Assembly (NCBI GenBank): GCA_028867235.1
Contig: JAGWGS010000016.1
Span: 1-13,024, forward strand
Length of the DNA stretch: 13,024 nt
Reading direction: 5' to 3'
From: Nitrososphaerota archaeon
GTDB taxonomy: Archaea; Thermoproteota; Nitrososphaeria; Nitrososphaerales; Nitrosopumilaceae
Position numbers and translations under genes: made by a program. This document shows, piece by piece, positions 7,698-12,410 of the stretch (positions are counted from its first letter, which is position 1; each line of letters starts with the position of its first letter). The notes below the pieces were generated by a model that searched no databases, was not told the DNA's origin, and was given only the letters and a program-made list of their open reading frames with translations.

Positions 7698-8174
7698 AAG
7701 TGCAGCCATTAATAATATCAGAATTGAAATTATCACTGTAAGTCTTCCTAGTGTTATAATTTTTGAGCGTAATTTTTGAAGAGTATCGCCTAAAAGTTCT
7801 TTTGATTCTATTTTTCGTTCCACCTCACCTCGAATAAGTCGTACATGTATTGCAAATATGATTATCAATGCGATTACAAGCAGCACCTTGATGAGAAGGA
7901 CTATTCCGTAGTTTGTATCAAATATCATTGATGGTTTGGCAATTATTCCAGCAGAATTGTAAATTCCAGTTACTATCAACACTATAAGGGACGGAACGCC
8001 AATTTTGTTGAATTTGCGCCCAACCCGGATCATTATAGAGAGTCTCCCATCTACAGAGTCTGAAATTGTCTTTAAGAGAGGTGCAAGAACTATACCAATG
8101 AATATTGAGCCTCCAACCCAAATTGATGCAGCTAAAAGATGAGCCCACATTATGAGTGCGTTAGCAATTAGCAT
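7680..8174 (-). CDS. CopD-domain integral membrane protein
   Basis: About 164 residues with four hydrophobic helices: near residues 3-28 (LIMWAHLLAASIWVGGSIFIG), a second after GRKFNKIGVPSL, a third at IVLLIKVLLVIALIIIFAIHV, and a last at the C-terminus ending LLMAALLHAG. The HLLAASIWVGG pattern in helix 1 and the FNKIG(V)P...VTGIYN block match the CopD/YcnJ-type domain, which in bacteria takes part in copper uptake; His in helix 1 and His near the C-terminus are candidate ligands for metal or haem. I chose ATG at 8174 because AGTATTATTT at 8196-8205 gives a TATA-like box about 27 bp upstream; ATG at 8213 would add 13 residues but has no box at the right distance. Its 3' end overlaps rtcA by 18 bp tail to tail. 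Copper import fits copper-rich ammonia oxidisers but is not shown by the sequence. Confidence 0.8.
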   Translation of the reverse strand: MLIANALIMWAHLLAASIWVGGSIFIGIVLAPLLKTISDSVDGRLSIMIRVGRKFNKIGVPSLIVLIVTGIYNSAGIIAKPSMIFDTNYGIVLLIKVLLVIALIIIFAIHVRLIRGEVERKIESKELLGDTLQKLRSKIITLGRLTVIISILILLMAALLHAGV

Positions 8175-8224
8175 TACACTGATTGTAATATCAACAAATA
8201 ATACTATTTTCATATGAAGAAGGT

Positions 8225-8234
8225 TTTTTAATTC
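8225..8234 (+). promoter_or_regulatory. TATA-like box for the LEA14-like gene
   Basis: TTTTTAATTC about 28 bp before the TTG at 8258, in the interval between the divergent CopD-type and LEA14-like genes. Confidence 0.4.
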
Positions 8235-8257
8235 AAAAGGTCCCGTAGCTTTTAGAT

Positions 8258-8755
8258 TTGATAAGCAAGGGAAGACTAGTCATAATAGCATGTTTTGCAG
8301 GGCTTGGCGCAATGATGTTGTTCTTTTATGTTTATGCAAACTCTTTCCAGGGAGATCTCAACAAAGTAATAGTTAGCATTGATAGTATCACAGTACTTGA
8401 TGAAAACAAGCTGGACAAACGTGCACATCTTGATGTTAGATTTAATCTACAAAATCCCACAAGAATTGTATTAACTGTATCAACAATCAACTATCAGCTA
8501 TACGCAAATGGTGTTAACATAGGCGAAGGTCACTTTACCACAGAAGATATACCAGAGGCTGGAAGACCTGCACTTTTTGCAAACAGCACTCTTACATTAC
8601 CCACAACATTTGATCTTGTAAATAGCGGACAGATTGCCAAACAGTATTCAGATATTACAACCAATCAGACTGTAAAATACGAAGTCAAAGGACAGATAAC
8701 CATAGAGTCATTCCTGACAGCAGTTATCAAAGACTTTGATTTGAATTTCGGCTAG
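8258..8755 (+). CDS. Membrane-anchored LEA14/WHy-domain protein
   Basis: 165 residues. An N-terminal hydrophobic segment (residues 7-27) after a short basic start (MISKGR) anchors the protein, leaving the rest outside the cell. Residues 35-160 read like a late-embryogenesis-abundant group 2 (WHy) beta-sandwich: HLDVRFNLQNPTRIVLTVS (the 'f.l.NP' strand), INYQLYANGVNIGEGHF, then an 'ip..g' turn and alternating Thr/Val strands. Such proteins are widespread in archaea and linked to desiccation or stress tolerance, but the precise role is unknown. The start is TTG at 8258, because the ORF has no ATG before the membrane segment and a TATA-like box lies upstream. The stop TAG shares the palindrome CTAG with the stop of the convergent flavoprotein gene. 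Confidence 0.72.
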   Translation: MISKGRLVIIACFAGLGAMMLFFYVYANSFQGDLNKVIVSIDSITVLDENKLDKRAHLDVRFNLQNPTRIVLTVSTINYQLYANGVNIGEGHFTTEDIPEAGRPALFANSTLTLPTTFDLVNSGQIAKQYSDITTNQTVKYEVKGQITIESFLTAVIKDFDLNFG

Positions 8756-9150
8756 CCTAGTCCCCAACTAGTTTTGGTTTTAGGCGTAATTTTTACAAAC
8801 GGTGCTTCATCTTCTTTCCAAGGATTTTCTCGAACCCAAGCAAATTTTTTGAAAAATATTTCATACAGACGTTTGAATTGTGGTCCATTATCAATTAGTG
8901 TGGCTGTTCCTTGCACAACTATTGCTTTGTGTTTTCCTGGCAAGTAATGATCTATGGTGATTGCGATTTTGTTATTCTTTTTTAGATTTGCATATTTTTT
9001 TGTGTCATAATCAGTTGCAAAATAGAAAAATCCGTTCTCAAAATAATATGAGACTGGAGCTATGTGTGGTACATCATTTGCACAGGTAGCTATTCTGCAC
9101 CCTTCATTTTCTTTTAGAAATTCTGATTCCTTTATGGTAAATTTTATCAT
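8752..9150 (-). CDS. PNPOx-like split-barrel FMN/F420-binding protein
   Basis: 132 residues, cytoplasmic. The pattern GCRIATCANDVPHIAPVSYYFENGFFYFATD (17-47) is the first half of the pyridoxamine 5'-phosphate oxidase-like split barrel. KKYANLKKNNKIAITID and KAIVVQGTATLIDN follow in the family order, and a late Trp/Pro-rich region ends the protein. Members bind FMN, F420 or haem, so the cofactor and substrate are not certain; real PNP oxidase is longer and this is unlikely to make PLP. ATG at 9150 follows a TATA-like box by about 26 bp. It overlaps the stop of the LEA14-like gene through a shared CTAG. Confidence 0.8.
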   Translation of the reverse strand: MIKFTIKESEFLKENEGCRIATCANDVPHIAPVSYYFENGFFYFATDYDTKKYANLKKNNKIAITIDHYLPGKHKAIVVQGTATLIDNGPQFKRLYEIFFKKFAWVRENPWKEDEAPFVKITPKTKTSWGLG

Positions 9151-9170
9151 AAATTGTGGTGTGATATCAT

Positions 9171-9180
9171 TAGATAAAAA
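9171..9180 (-). promoter_or_regulatory. TATA-like box for the PNPOx-like gene
   Basis: Minus-strand TTTTTATCTA about 26 bp before the ATG at 9150. Confidence 0.45.
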
Positions 9181-9216
9181 GAGATAGGCATAGAAAACAT
9201 CAAAAATAACCTAGAT

Positions 9217-9239
9217 TTGCAAAAAGTCGATTTTTGCAA
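9217..9239. promoter_or_regulatory. 9-bp inverted repeat, possible operator
   Basis: TTGCAAAAA and TTTTTGCAA form perfect 9-bp arms around the 5-nt spacer GTCGA. It sits between the divergent PNPOx-like and PEFP-protein genes, about 30 bp before the latter's TATA-like box. It lacks the features of an archaeal terminator (a T-run after a gene), so a binding site is the better reading. Confidence 0.35.
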
Positions 9240-9268
9240 TAGTACCAATGATCTTTTCTTCACAATTG

Positions 9269-9278
9269 TTAAATATTC
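9269..9278 (+). promoter_or_regulatory. TATA-like box for the PEFP surface protein
   Basis: TTAAATATTC. Transcription start would fall a few bases before the ATG at 9305. This position is inside the longer reading from ATG 9248, which supports the shorter start. Confidence 0.4.
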
Positions 9279-9304
9279 ATGGCCTGATCTTCTCGTACAT
9301 AGCT

Positions 9305-10183
9305 ATGTACAAAATTGTAGGTATCTTTCTTGCACTTGTCCTAATCGCAGGTCTAACTGGAGTTGCATTTGCAGAATATAATGACAATAGTTCTAGCGCA
9401 AGAGAATCTTCACATGATAAAGGACCATCTAATGACAATTCAATTGATGATAGTCAAAACTATACCAAGTCAGATGATCAAAACAAAACAGGAGAGGAAT
9501 CCCAGTCAGAATACAAGTCATTAAATGAAAATAATCATGATAGTAATGAAGAAGATCATCAAGCTGACCAAGAAGAAAACAAGACTAGCCATGAAAATCA
9601 AGATCAAGAGGAAATAAACAATGAAAATAATAATGAGAAAGCCACTCATCAGGAAGACCAGCAGACTAGAAATGATCTAGGTGATGCTATAGAAAACAAG
9701 ACTGTTTCAACCATAGTAAACATCGGAGAGCATAGCCAAGAGACCAAATCAATAGATGATAACATTGACGCACATACCGACAATTCTACAAATGACTCTG
9801 TCAGTGTTACAGTAGATTCAAAGACAGAATCAGGTCCCAAAGTGATAGTCTTCAATCTAAACAGTACTACTATCGATGTATCAAGTATCAAGTATCTACA
9901 CATCACATATGATGGTCAGTCAATATCTCCTGCTGCAGATATTAATTCAGTATTACACGCAAAAAGCACTGACAATCCTAGCTACGCTATAATTGTAACA
10001 CAAAATGGTGCACAGGTACTTGTCTCTATTCCTCACTTTTCAAATCACACCATAACACTTTCCTCTATTTCTAAGGCGATGTCATTAGTTCCACCAGTAC
10101 CAGAGTTTCCATTAGCAGTTCCAGTTTTGCTAGCAGGTACCATATCTGTAATTATATTCTACAGGATGAAATTTATCAAGTAA
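9305..10183 (+). CDS. Acidic low-complexity exported protein with PEFP C-terminal anchor
   Basis: 292 residues from the ATG at 9305. The first 23 residues are a clean signal peptide (MYKIVGIFLALVLIAG then GVAFA|E). Residues 24 to about 170 are a low-complexity stretch rich in Asn, Asp, Glu, Ser, Gln and His, with several N-x-S/T sequons (for example NDNSS, NKT, NHT), so probably disordered and N-glycosylated. Residues about 180-262 form a more ordered, beta-rich block (PKVIVFNLNSTTIDVSS, later QVLVSIPHFSNHTITL). The tail has VPEFP, a hydrophobic span and a basic end (RMKFIK), resembling the PEFG-CTERM sorting signals of Nitrososphaerota, processed in related systems by an archaeosortase. An ATG at 9248 would add 19 residues before the signal peptide and is less likely. 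The ligand or role is unknown; a cell-surface or S-layer-associated glycoprotein is inferred. Confidence 0.8.
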   Translation: MYKIVGIFLALVLIAGLTGVAFAEYNDNSSSARESSHDKGPSNDNSIDDSQNYTKSDDQNKTGEESQSEYKSLNENNHDSNEEDHQADQEENKTSHENQDQEEINNENNNEKATHQEDQQTRNDLGDAIENKTVSTIVNIGEHSQETKSIDDNIDAHTDNSTNDSVSVTVDSKTESGPKVIVFNLNSTTIDVSSIKYLHITYDGQSISPAADINSVLHAKSTDNPSYAIIVTQNGAQVLVSIPHFSNHTITLSSISKAMSLVPPVPEFPLAVPVLLAGTISVIIFYRMKFIK

Positions 10184-10333
10184 AAATTCAAGAATTCAAG
10201 ATACTATACAATGTTGAAGTATCAATCAAGCCAAGAACAAATAGTGAGCAGAAAATCAATTCGGAAGATGCTGGGTTTTGGAATATTGAATTTGAAGTTT
10301 GTACTGGAAAAAATGACATCTAATCGTGAGGAA

Positions 10334-10349
10334 TTCAGACCGTAACGAT
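10334..10349. repeat. 16-bp direct repeat, copy 1
   Basis: TTCAGACCGTAACGAT, identical to the copy at 10368-10383. Copies are 34 bp apart start to start. Confidence 0.85.
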
Positions 10350-10367
10350 GCATAGATTACCACTAAG

Positions 10368-10383
10368 TTCAGACCGTAACGAT
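10368..10383. repeat. 16-bp direct repeat, copy 2
   Basis: Second exact copy of TTCAGACCGTAACGAT, ending 20 bp from the 3' end of tRNA-Val. Confidence 0.85.
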
Positions 10384-10403
10384 ACTCGTAAAGTGAGATA
10401 AAG

Positions 10404-10478
10404 TGGGCCGGGAGAGATTTGAACTCTCGACCACCTCCGTGTCAGGGAGGTATCCTAACCAGACTAGACTACCGGCCC
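10404..10478 (-). tRNA. tRNA-Val (anticodon GAC)
   Basis: 75 nt on the minus strand. Acceptor GGGCCGG/CCGGCCC pairs perfectly, with discriminator A and no encoded CCA. The D arm (GTCT/GGAT with GG in the loop) is normal. The anticodon stem CCTCC/GGAGG encloses CTGACAC, giving anticodon GAC, which reads GUC/GUU valine codons. The T arm is GAGAG-TTCAAAT-CTCTC. No intron. The sequence upstream, on the bluB side, has an AT box at the right distance. Confidence 0.95.
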
Positions 10479-10501
10479 AATAGGATTCGGGCTTACTTTA
10501 G

Positions 10502-10514
10502 ACGTTATTAACGT
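10502..10514 (-). promoter_or_regulatory. tRNA-Val promoter region with short palindrome
   Basis: ACGTTA-T-TAACGT, a 6-bp inverted repeat centred about 30 bp upstream of the tRNA 5' end, overlapping the probable TATA element (minus strand TTAATAAC). The palindrome may be incidental to the AT-rich box. Confidence 0.35.
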
Positions 10515-10537
10515 TTAAGAAAATAGATGATTGCATT

Positions 10538-10555
10538 TTATGGTAATAACCATAA
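10538..10555. promoter_or_regulatory. 7-bp inverted repeat upstream of bluB
   Basis: TTATGGT-AATA-ACCATAA, a perfect dyad ending 23 bp before the bluB TATA-like box and 54 bp before its ATG. The size and placement suit a dimeric transcription factor acting on bluB; this is inference. Confidence 0.35.
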
Positions 10556-10578
10556 TAACAGTAATAGTAGAAAACAAG

Positions 10579-10586
10579 AATAATAT
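10579..10586 (+). promoter_or_regulatory. TATA-like box for bluB
   Basis: AATAATAT centred about 27 bp before the ATG at 10610. Confidence 0.4.
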
Positions 10587-10609
10587 GCAATGCAACAGAG
10601 GATTATTAC

Positions 10610-11320
10610 ATGATTGGTGATTTTTCACCAGAGGAGAAAGATGGCTTTTACAAGGCAGTATTTTCAAGGAGAGATGTTAGATCTCATTTCACTTCAGATC
10701 CTATTGATGAGAAAATACTTACAAAAATACTCAATGCTGCTCATCATGCACCATCTGTTGGGTTTTCACAACCATGGAATTTCATCCTGGTAAGAAACAA
10801 AGAGACACGAAAACAAGTTAAAGAGTCATTTGATAGGGAACGAATTCGCTCTTCAACTCTTGTTGAAGATCCAAAGAGATCAAAATATTTGTCGCTCAGA
10901 CTTCAAGGAATTTTGGATTGTGATGTAAACATATGCGTTACATATGATCCTACAAAATTTGGTCCGTTTGTAATAGGACGATCTAGTATTCCAGAGACCG
11001 GAATCTATAGCGTTTGTTGTGCAATACAAAATCTTTGGCTTGCCGCAAGAACAGAAGGAATAGGAGTTGGTTGGGTTAGCATACTCTCAAATGATGATCT
11101 CAAGAAAATTCTTGAGATTCCAGAACATGTGGTTCCTGTAGCATATCTTTGTCTTGGGCATGTTTCAAATTTTGCAGACAAGCCAGACTTGGAAAGTGCT
11201 GGTTGGCTACCTCGTCTGGGTCTGAAAGATGTTGTCTATTATGAAAAGTGGAATAATTCTGATGATCCTAGCTGGCAACAGATTCGTCAAATGATCATCT
11301 CAAATTTAGATTACGCTTAA
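10610..11320 (+). CDS. bluB: 5,6-dimethylbenzimidazole synthase (BluB)
   Basis: Flavin-destructase of the nitroreductase fold: it consumes reduced FMN and oxygen to make 5,6-dimethylbenzimidazole, the lower ligand of cobalamin. 236 residues, family length. FSPEEKDGFYKAVFSRRDVRSHF (5-27) has the BluB-specific RRDxR block, with Asp22 matching the essential Asp32 of the Sinorhizobium enzyme. AAHHAPSVGFSQPWNFILV (43-61) is the FMN-binding signature. GVGWVSIL (152-159) holds Ser157, matching Ser167. These two residues separate BluB from ordinary nitroreductases. The start is the ATG at 10610, backed by the TATA-like box. It stands alone between two tRNA genes, not in a cobalamin cluster. Its stop codon overlaps the likely tRNA-Arg promoter, and a T-run (11339-11344) could end its transcript. 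Confidence 0.92.
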   Translation: MIGDFSPEEKDGFYKAVFSRRDVRSHFTSDPIDEKILTKILNAAHHAPSVGFSQPWNFILVRNKETRKQVKESFDRERIRSSTLVEDPKRSKYLSLRLQGILDCDVNICVTYDPTKFGPFVIGRSSIPETGIYSVCCAIQNLWLAARTEGIGVGWVSILSNDDLKKILEIPEHVVPVAYLCLGHVSNFADKPDLESAGWLPRLGLKDVVYYEKWNNSDDPSWQQIRQMIISNLDYA

Positions 11321-11324
11321 ATGC
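11315..11324 (+). promoter_or_regulatory. TATA-like box for tRNA-Arg, overlapping the bluB stop
   Basis: GCTTAAATGC, centred 26 bp before the tRNA 5' end, with the TAA of bluB inside it. Confidence 0.45.
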
Positions 11325-11344
11325 ATACCAAGTGTGGATTTTTT

Positions 11345-11437
11345 GGGCTCGTGGCGCAGAGTCTTATAGACGCGAAACATGGATAGCGCGGTAGCCTCCT
11401 AAGTTACAGGTCGAGGGATCGAAGCCCTCCGAGCCCG
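11345..11437 (+). tRNA. tRNA-Arg (anticodon CCT) with an insertion in the D loop
   Basis: 93 nt. Acceptor GGGCTCG/CGAGCCC, discriminator G, no CCA. D stem GCGC (11354-11357)/GCGC (11386-11389). Anticodon stem GTAGC/GTTAC with loop CTCCTAA, anticodon CCT at 11398-11400 (reads AGG). T stem GAGGG/CCCTC with the unusual loop ATCGAAG (A instead of T at position 54). The loop between the D-stem strands is 28 nt where about 10 is normal; removing about 18 nt restores AGCATGGATA, a standard D loop. The likely intron is listed separately. Identity as Arg is clear from the anticodon and the archaeal tRNA-Arg-like acceptor and D arms. Confidence 0.9.
11360..11377 (+). other. Probable 18-nt non-canonical intron in tRNA-Arg(CCT)
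   Basis: Begins after D-loop nucleotides AG (11358-11359) and ends before CATGGATA. It contains the hairpin GTCT-TAT-AGAC (11361-11371). The 5' D-stem strand CGC (11355-11357) can pair with GCG (11372-11374), leaving 3-nt bulges AGA (11358-11360) and AAC (11376-11378), the latter if a G-A pair (11354/11375) is allowed. This is a relaxed bulge-helix-bulge, the substrate of the archaeal splicing endonuclease. The outer helix is weak, so the exact ends may shift by a base or so. Confidence 0.6.
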
Positions 11438-11458
11438 GTTCTGTTTGAAAAACTAGAA

Positions 11459-11875
11459 TTATGTGGATGTTGATCCAGTAGTGGATTTTAACACAGCTTT
11501 GTAGATGTTTACAGTATAGTCACCCTGGAAAATATGTATGGTTTTGTCATTGTCAATAGATAGTACTCTGAAATATTTTTCATACGAGCCATCGCTTTTT
11601 ACATCAGTTTGTGCAAAGTAAACTGGTTTTCCATTCTGGTATATCTGGATTACAACTGGATATCCGGGTGCAGGATTTTGTACTGTTCCCCATACTGCAG
11701 CAAATGGTAACTTGCTATCACCTGGGATGTGCATTGAGATCACATTTTTTTGTAGTACAACACTATCTTCAGGTACTAGTTTTTGGTCCCATTCTGCACC
11801 CTGTGATGCAGGAATTGCAATACTTGGAAGCAAAAGTAGGAAGAATCCAAAGATTGCACCAACTAGTAACTTCAT
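11459..11875 (-). CDS. Small secreted protein with an Ig-like beta domain
   Basis: 138 residues. A signal peptide is clear: MKLLVGAIFGFFLLLLPSIA, with probable cleavage after a small residue near 22-27. The remainder (about 110 residues) is hydrophilic and rich in beta-strand patterns: AVWGTVQNPAPGYPVVIQIY, NGKPVYFAQTDVKSDGSYEK and later FQGDYTVNIYK. This 'NPxPGxxV..Q.Y..G..V...DGSY....GxYTV' arrangement is the carbohydrate- or Ig-like domain often found in secreted Nitrososphaerota proteins; I cannot name the family more precisely. ATG at 11875 follows a TATA-like box by 25 bp. It ends in a Thr/Ser-rich tail. It has no transmembrane anchor at its end, so it is probably released or bound to the surface by protein contacts. 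Confidence 0.72.
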   Translation of the reverse strand: MKLLVGAIFGFFLLLLPSIAIPASQGAEWDQKLVPEDSVVLQKNVISMHIPGDSKLPFAAVWGTVQNPAPGYPVVIQIYQNGKPVYFAQTDVKSDGSYEKYFRVLSIDNDKTIHIFQGDYTVNIYKAVLKSTTGSTST

Positions 11876-11895
11876 GCCAAAAATTGCGTATTGTT

Positions 11896-11905
11896 AAATA
11901 TTAAG
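11896..11905 (-). promoter_or_regulatory. TATA-like box for the small secreted protein
   Basis: Minus-strand CTTAATATTT centred 25 bp before the ATG at 11875. Confidence 0.45.
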
Positions 11906-11977
11906 TTGACGGACAAATTGTTCTTTTCATGATGCATAATTATTTTTTCAAAAACAGAATTTTGATTTTGCATCGGT

Positions 11978-11995
11978 ATAGTATACACATACTAT
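11978..11995. repeat. 7-bp inverted repeat
   Basis: ATAGTAT and ATACTAT around ACAC. Part of the palindrome-rich gap. Confidence 0.5.
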
Positions 11996-12035
11996 TATAA
12001 TAATTTTTTTTAAAAAACCATTATGTGATTATTAC

Positions 12036-12050
12036 TATTTTTCAAAAATA
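12036..12050. repeat. 7-bp inverted repeat with one-base centre
   Basis: TATTTTT-C-AAAAATA. It overlaps the left end of the 30-bp palindrome. Confidence 0.4.
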
Positions 12051-12076
12051 ATACGAGTATGCATACTAGTATTATT
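12047..12076. repeat. 30-bp near-perfect palindrome
   Basis: Outer arms AATAATAC and GTATTATT pair fully; the centre AGTATGCATACT is itself a perfect 12-bp palindrome; a single mismatch (G at 12055, A at 12068) separates them. There is no loop, so it resembles a protein-binding site more than an RNA hairpin. Confidence 0.6.
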
Positions 12077-12241
12077 CCTTACAACCAAGTTTTTGGTGGA
12101 ATAATATTATTTGTTACACGTATAGGTATGTCTGCAAAAAAATGTCGAAAAATAGTATTCTACGAGATATAGTACATACAGGGTTTTCAAATAATTACTA
12201 TAGGTAGCTGGCTAGTAGTTCAGACCCTATTTATGTACAGA

Positions 12242-12370
12242 TCATTTCGGCTTATTAATTACCAGCCAACAACAACATTCTTCCGACATACAGTGGATGC
12301 ACTCTTTCGGAGATGTATTCTTTTCACATTCATCAGGAAAGCAACCACAATCTGAACATTTGATTTTCAT
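12242..12370 (-). CDS. Cysteine-rich 42-residue mini-protein
   Basis: ATG at 12370 to TGA at 12242, 42 residues, 9 of them cysteine. The first half is MKIKCSDCGCFPDEC (Cys 5, 8, 10, 15) and the second KECIHCMSEECCCW (Cys 24, 27, 32, 33, 34), each with a CxxC pair, so one or two zinc-, iron- or copper-binding knuckles are likely. It has no signal peptide and would be cytoplasmic. A TATA-like box (minus-strand CTATATTTTT, 12387-12396) lies about 22 bp upstream. It is 40 bp downstream of the Met-rich membrane protein gene on the same strand, so it could also be read through from there. I know no named family. Cysteine density, start and promoter argue for a real gene, but no homology could be tested. 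Confidence 0.6.
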   Translation of the reverse strand: MKIKCSDCGCFPDECEKNTSPKECIHCMSEECCCWLVINKPK

Positions 12371-12386
12371 ATTCTAAACATCACTC

Positions 12387-12396
12387 AAAAATATAG
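12387..12396 (-). promoter_or_regulatory. TATA-like box for the Cys-rich mini-protein
   Basis: Minus-strand CTATATTTTT, about 22 bp before the ATG, slightly closer than usual for this window. Confidence 0.35.
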
Positions 12397-12410
12397 GAGA
12401 GGAAGTAGAT

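Larger units (their letters stand above)
10184..10403. other. Spacer downstream of the PEFP gene, with a 16-bp direct repeat
   Basis: Together with the tRNA-Val region this forms the 426-bp gene-poor interval before bluB. Besides the direct repeats (listed separately) it holds one short open frame, 10211-10345 (44 codons, ATG, ending in EEFRP), with no clear TATA-like box and no recognisable family; I do not call it a gene. Its stop lies inside the first repeat copy. Confidence 0.5.
11906..12241. other. AT-rich non-coding interval with nested inverted repeats
   Basis: No credible protein or tRNA gene is visible on either strand. It is markedly richer in A+T than the genes around it and holds three inverted repeats: 11978-11995, 12036-12050 and 12047-12076. 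Runs of T (for example 12003-12010) could end transcripts. A short non-coding RNA or a regulatory hub is possible, but nothing proves it. Confidence 0.45.

Noticed and set aside
8752..9150. True pyridoxamine phosphate oxidase (pdxH)
   Set aside because: Too short and lacking the C-terminal dimer region of PdxH; kept as a generic split-barrel flavoprotein.
9217..9239. Intrinsic terminator
   Set aside because: Not downstream of any gene end; both flanking genes start here rather than end.
9248..9304. Longer N-terminus of the PEFP protein from ATG 9248
   Set aside because: It would put 19 residues before a standard signal peptide, and the best TATA-like box lies inside it.
10211..10345. 44-codon open frame between the PEFP gene and tRNA-Val
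   Set aside because: No good TATA-like box at the right distance, no recognisable motif, and the end falls inside a direct repeat; chance is the simpler explanation.
10334..10383. CRISPR array
   Set aside because: Only two 16-bp copies with an 18-bp spacer and no cas gene nearby.
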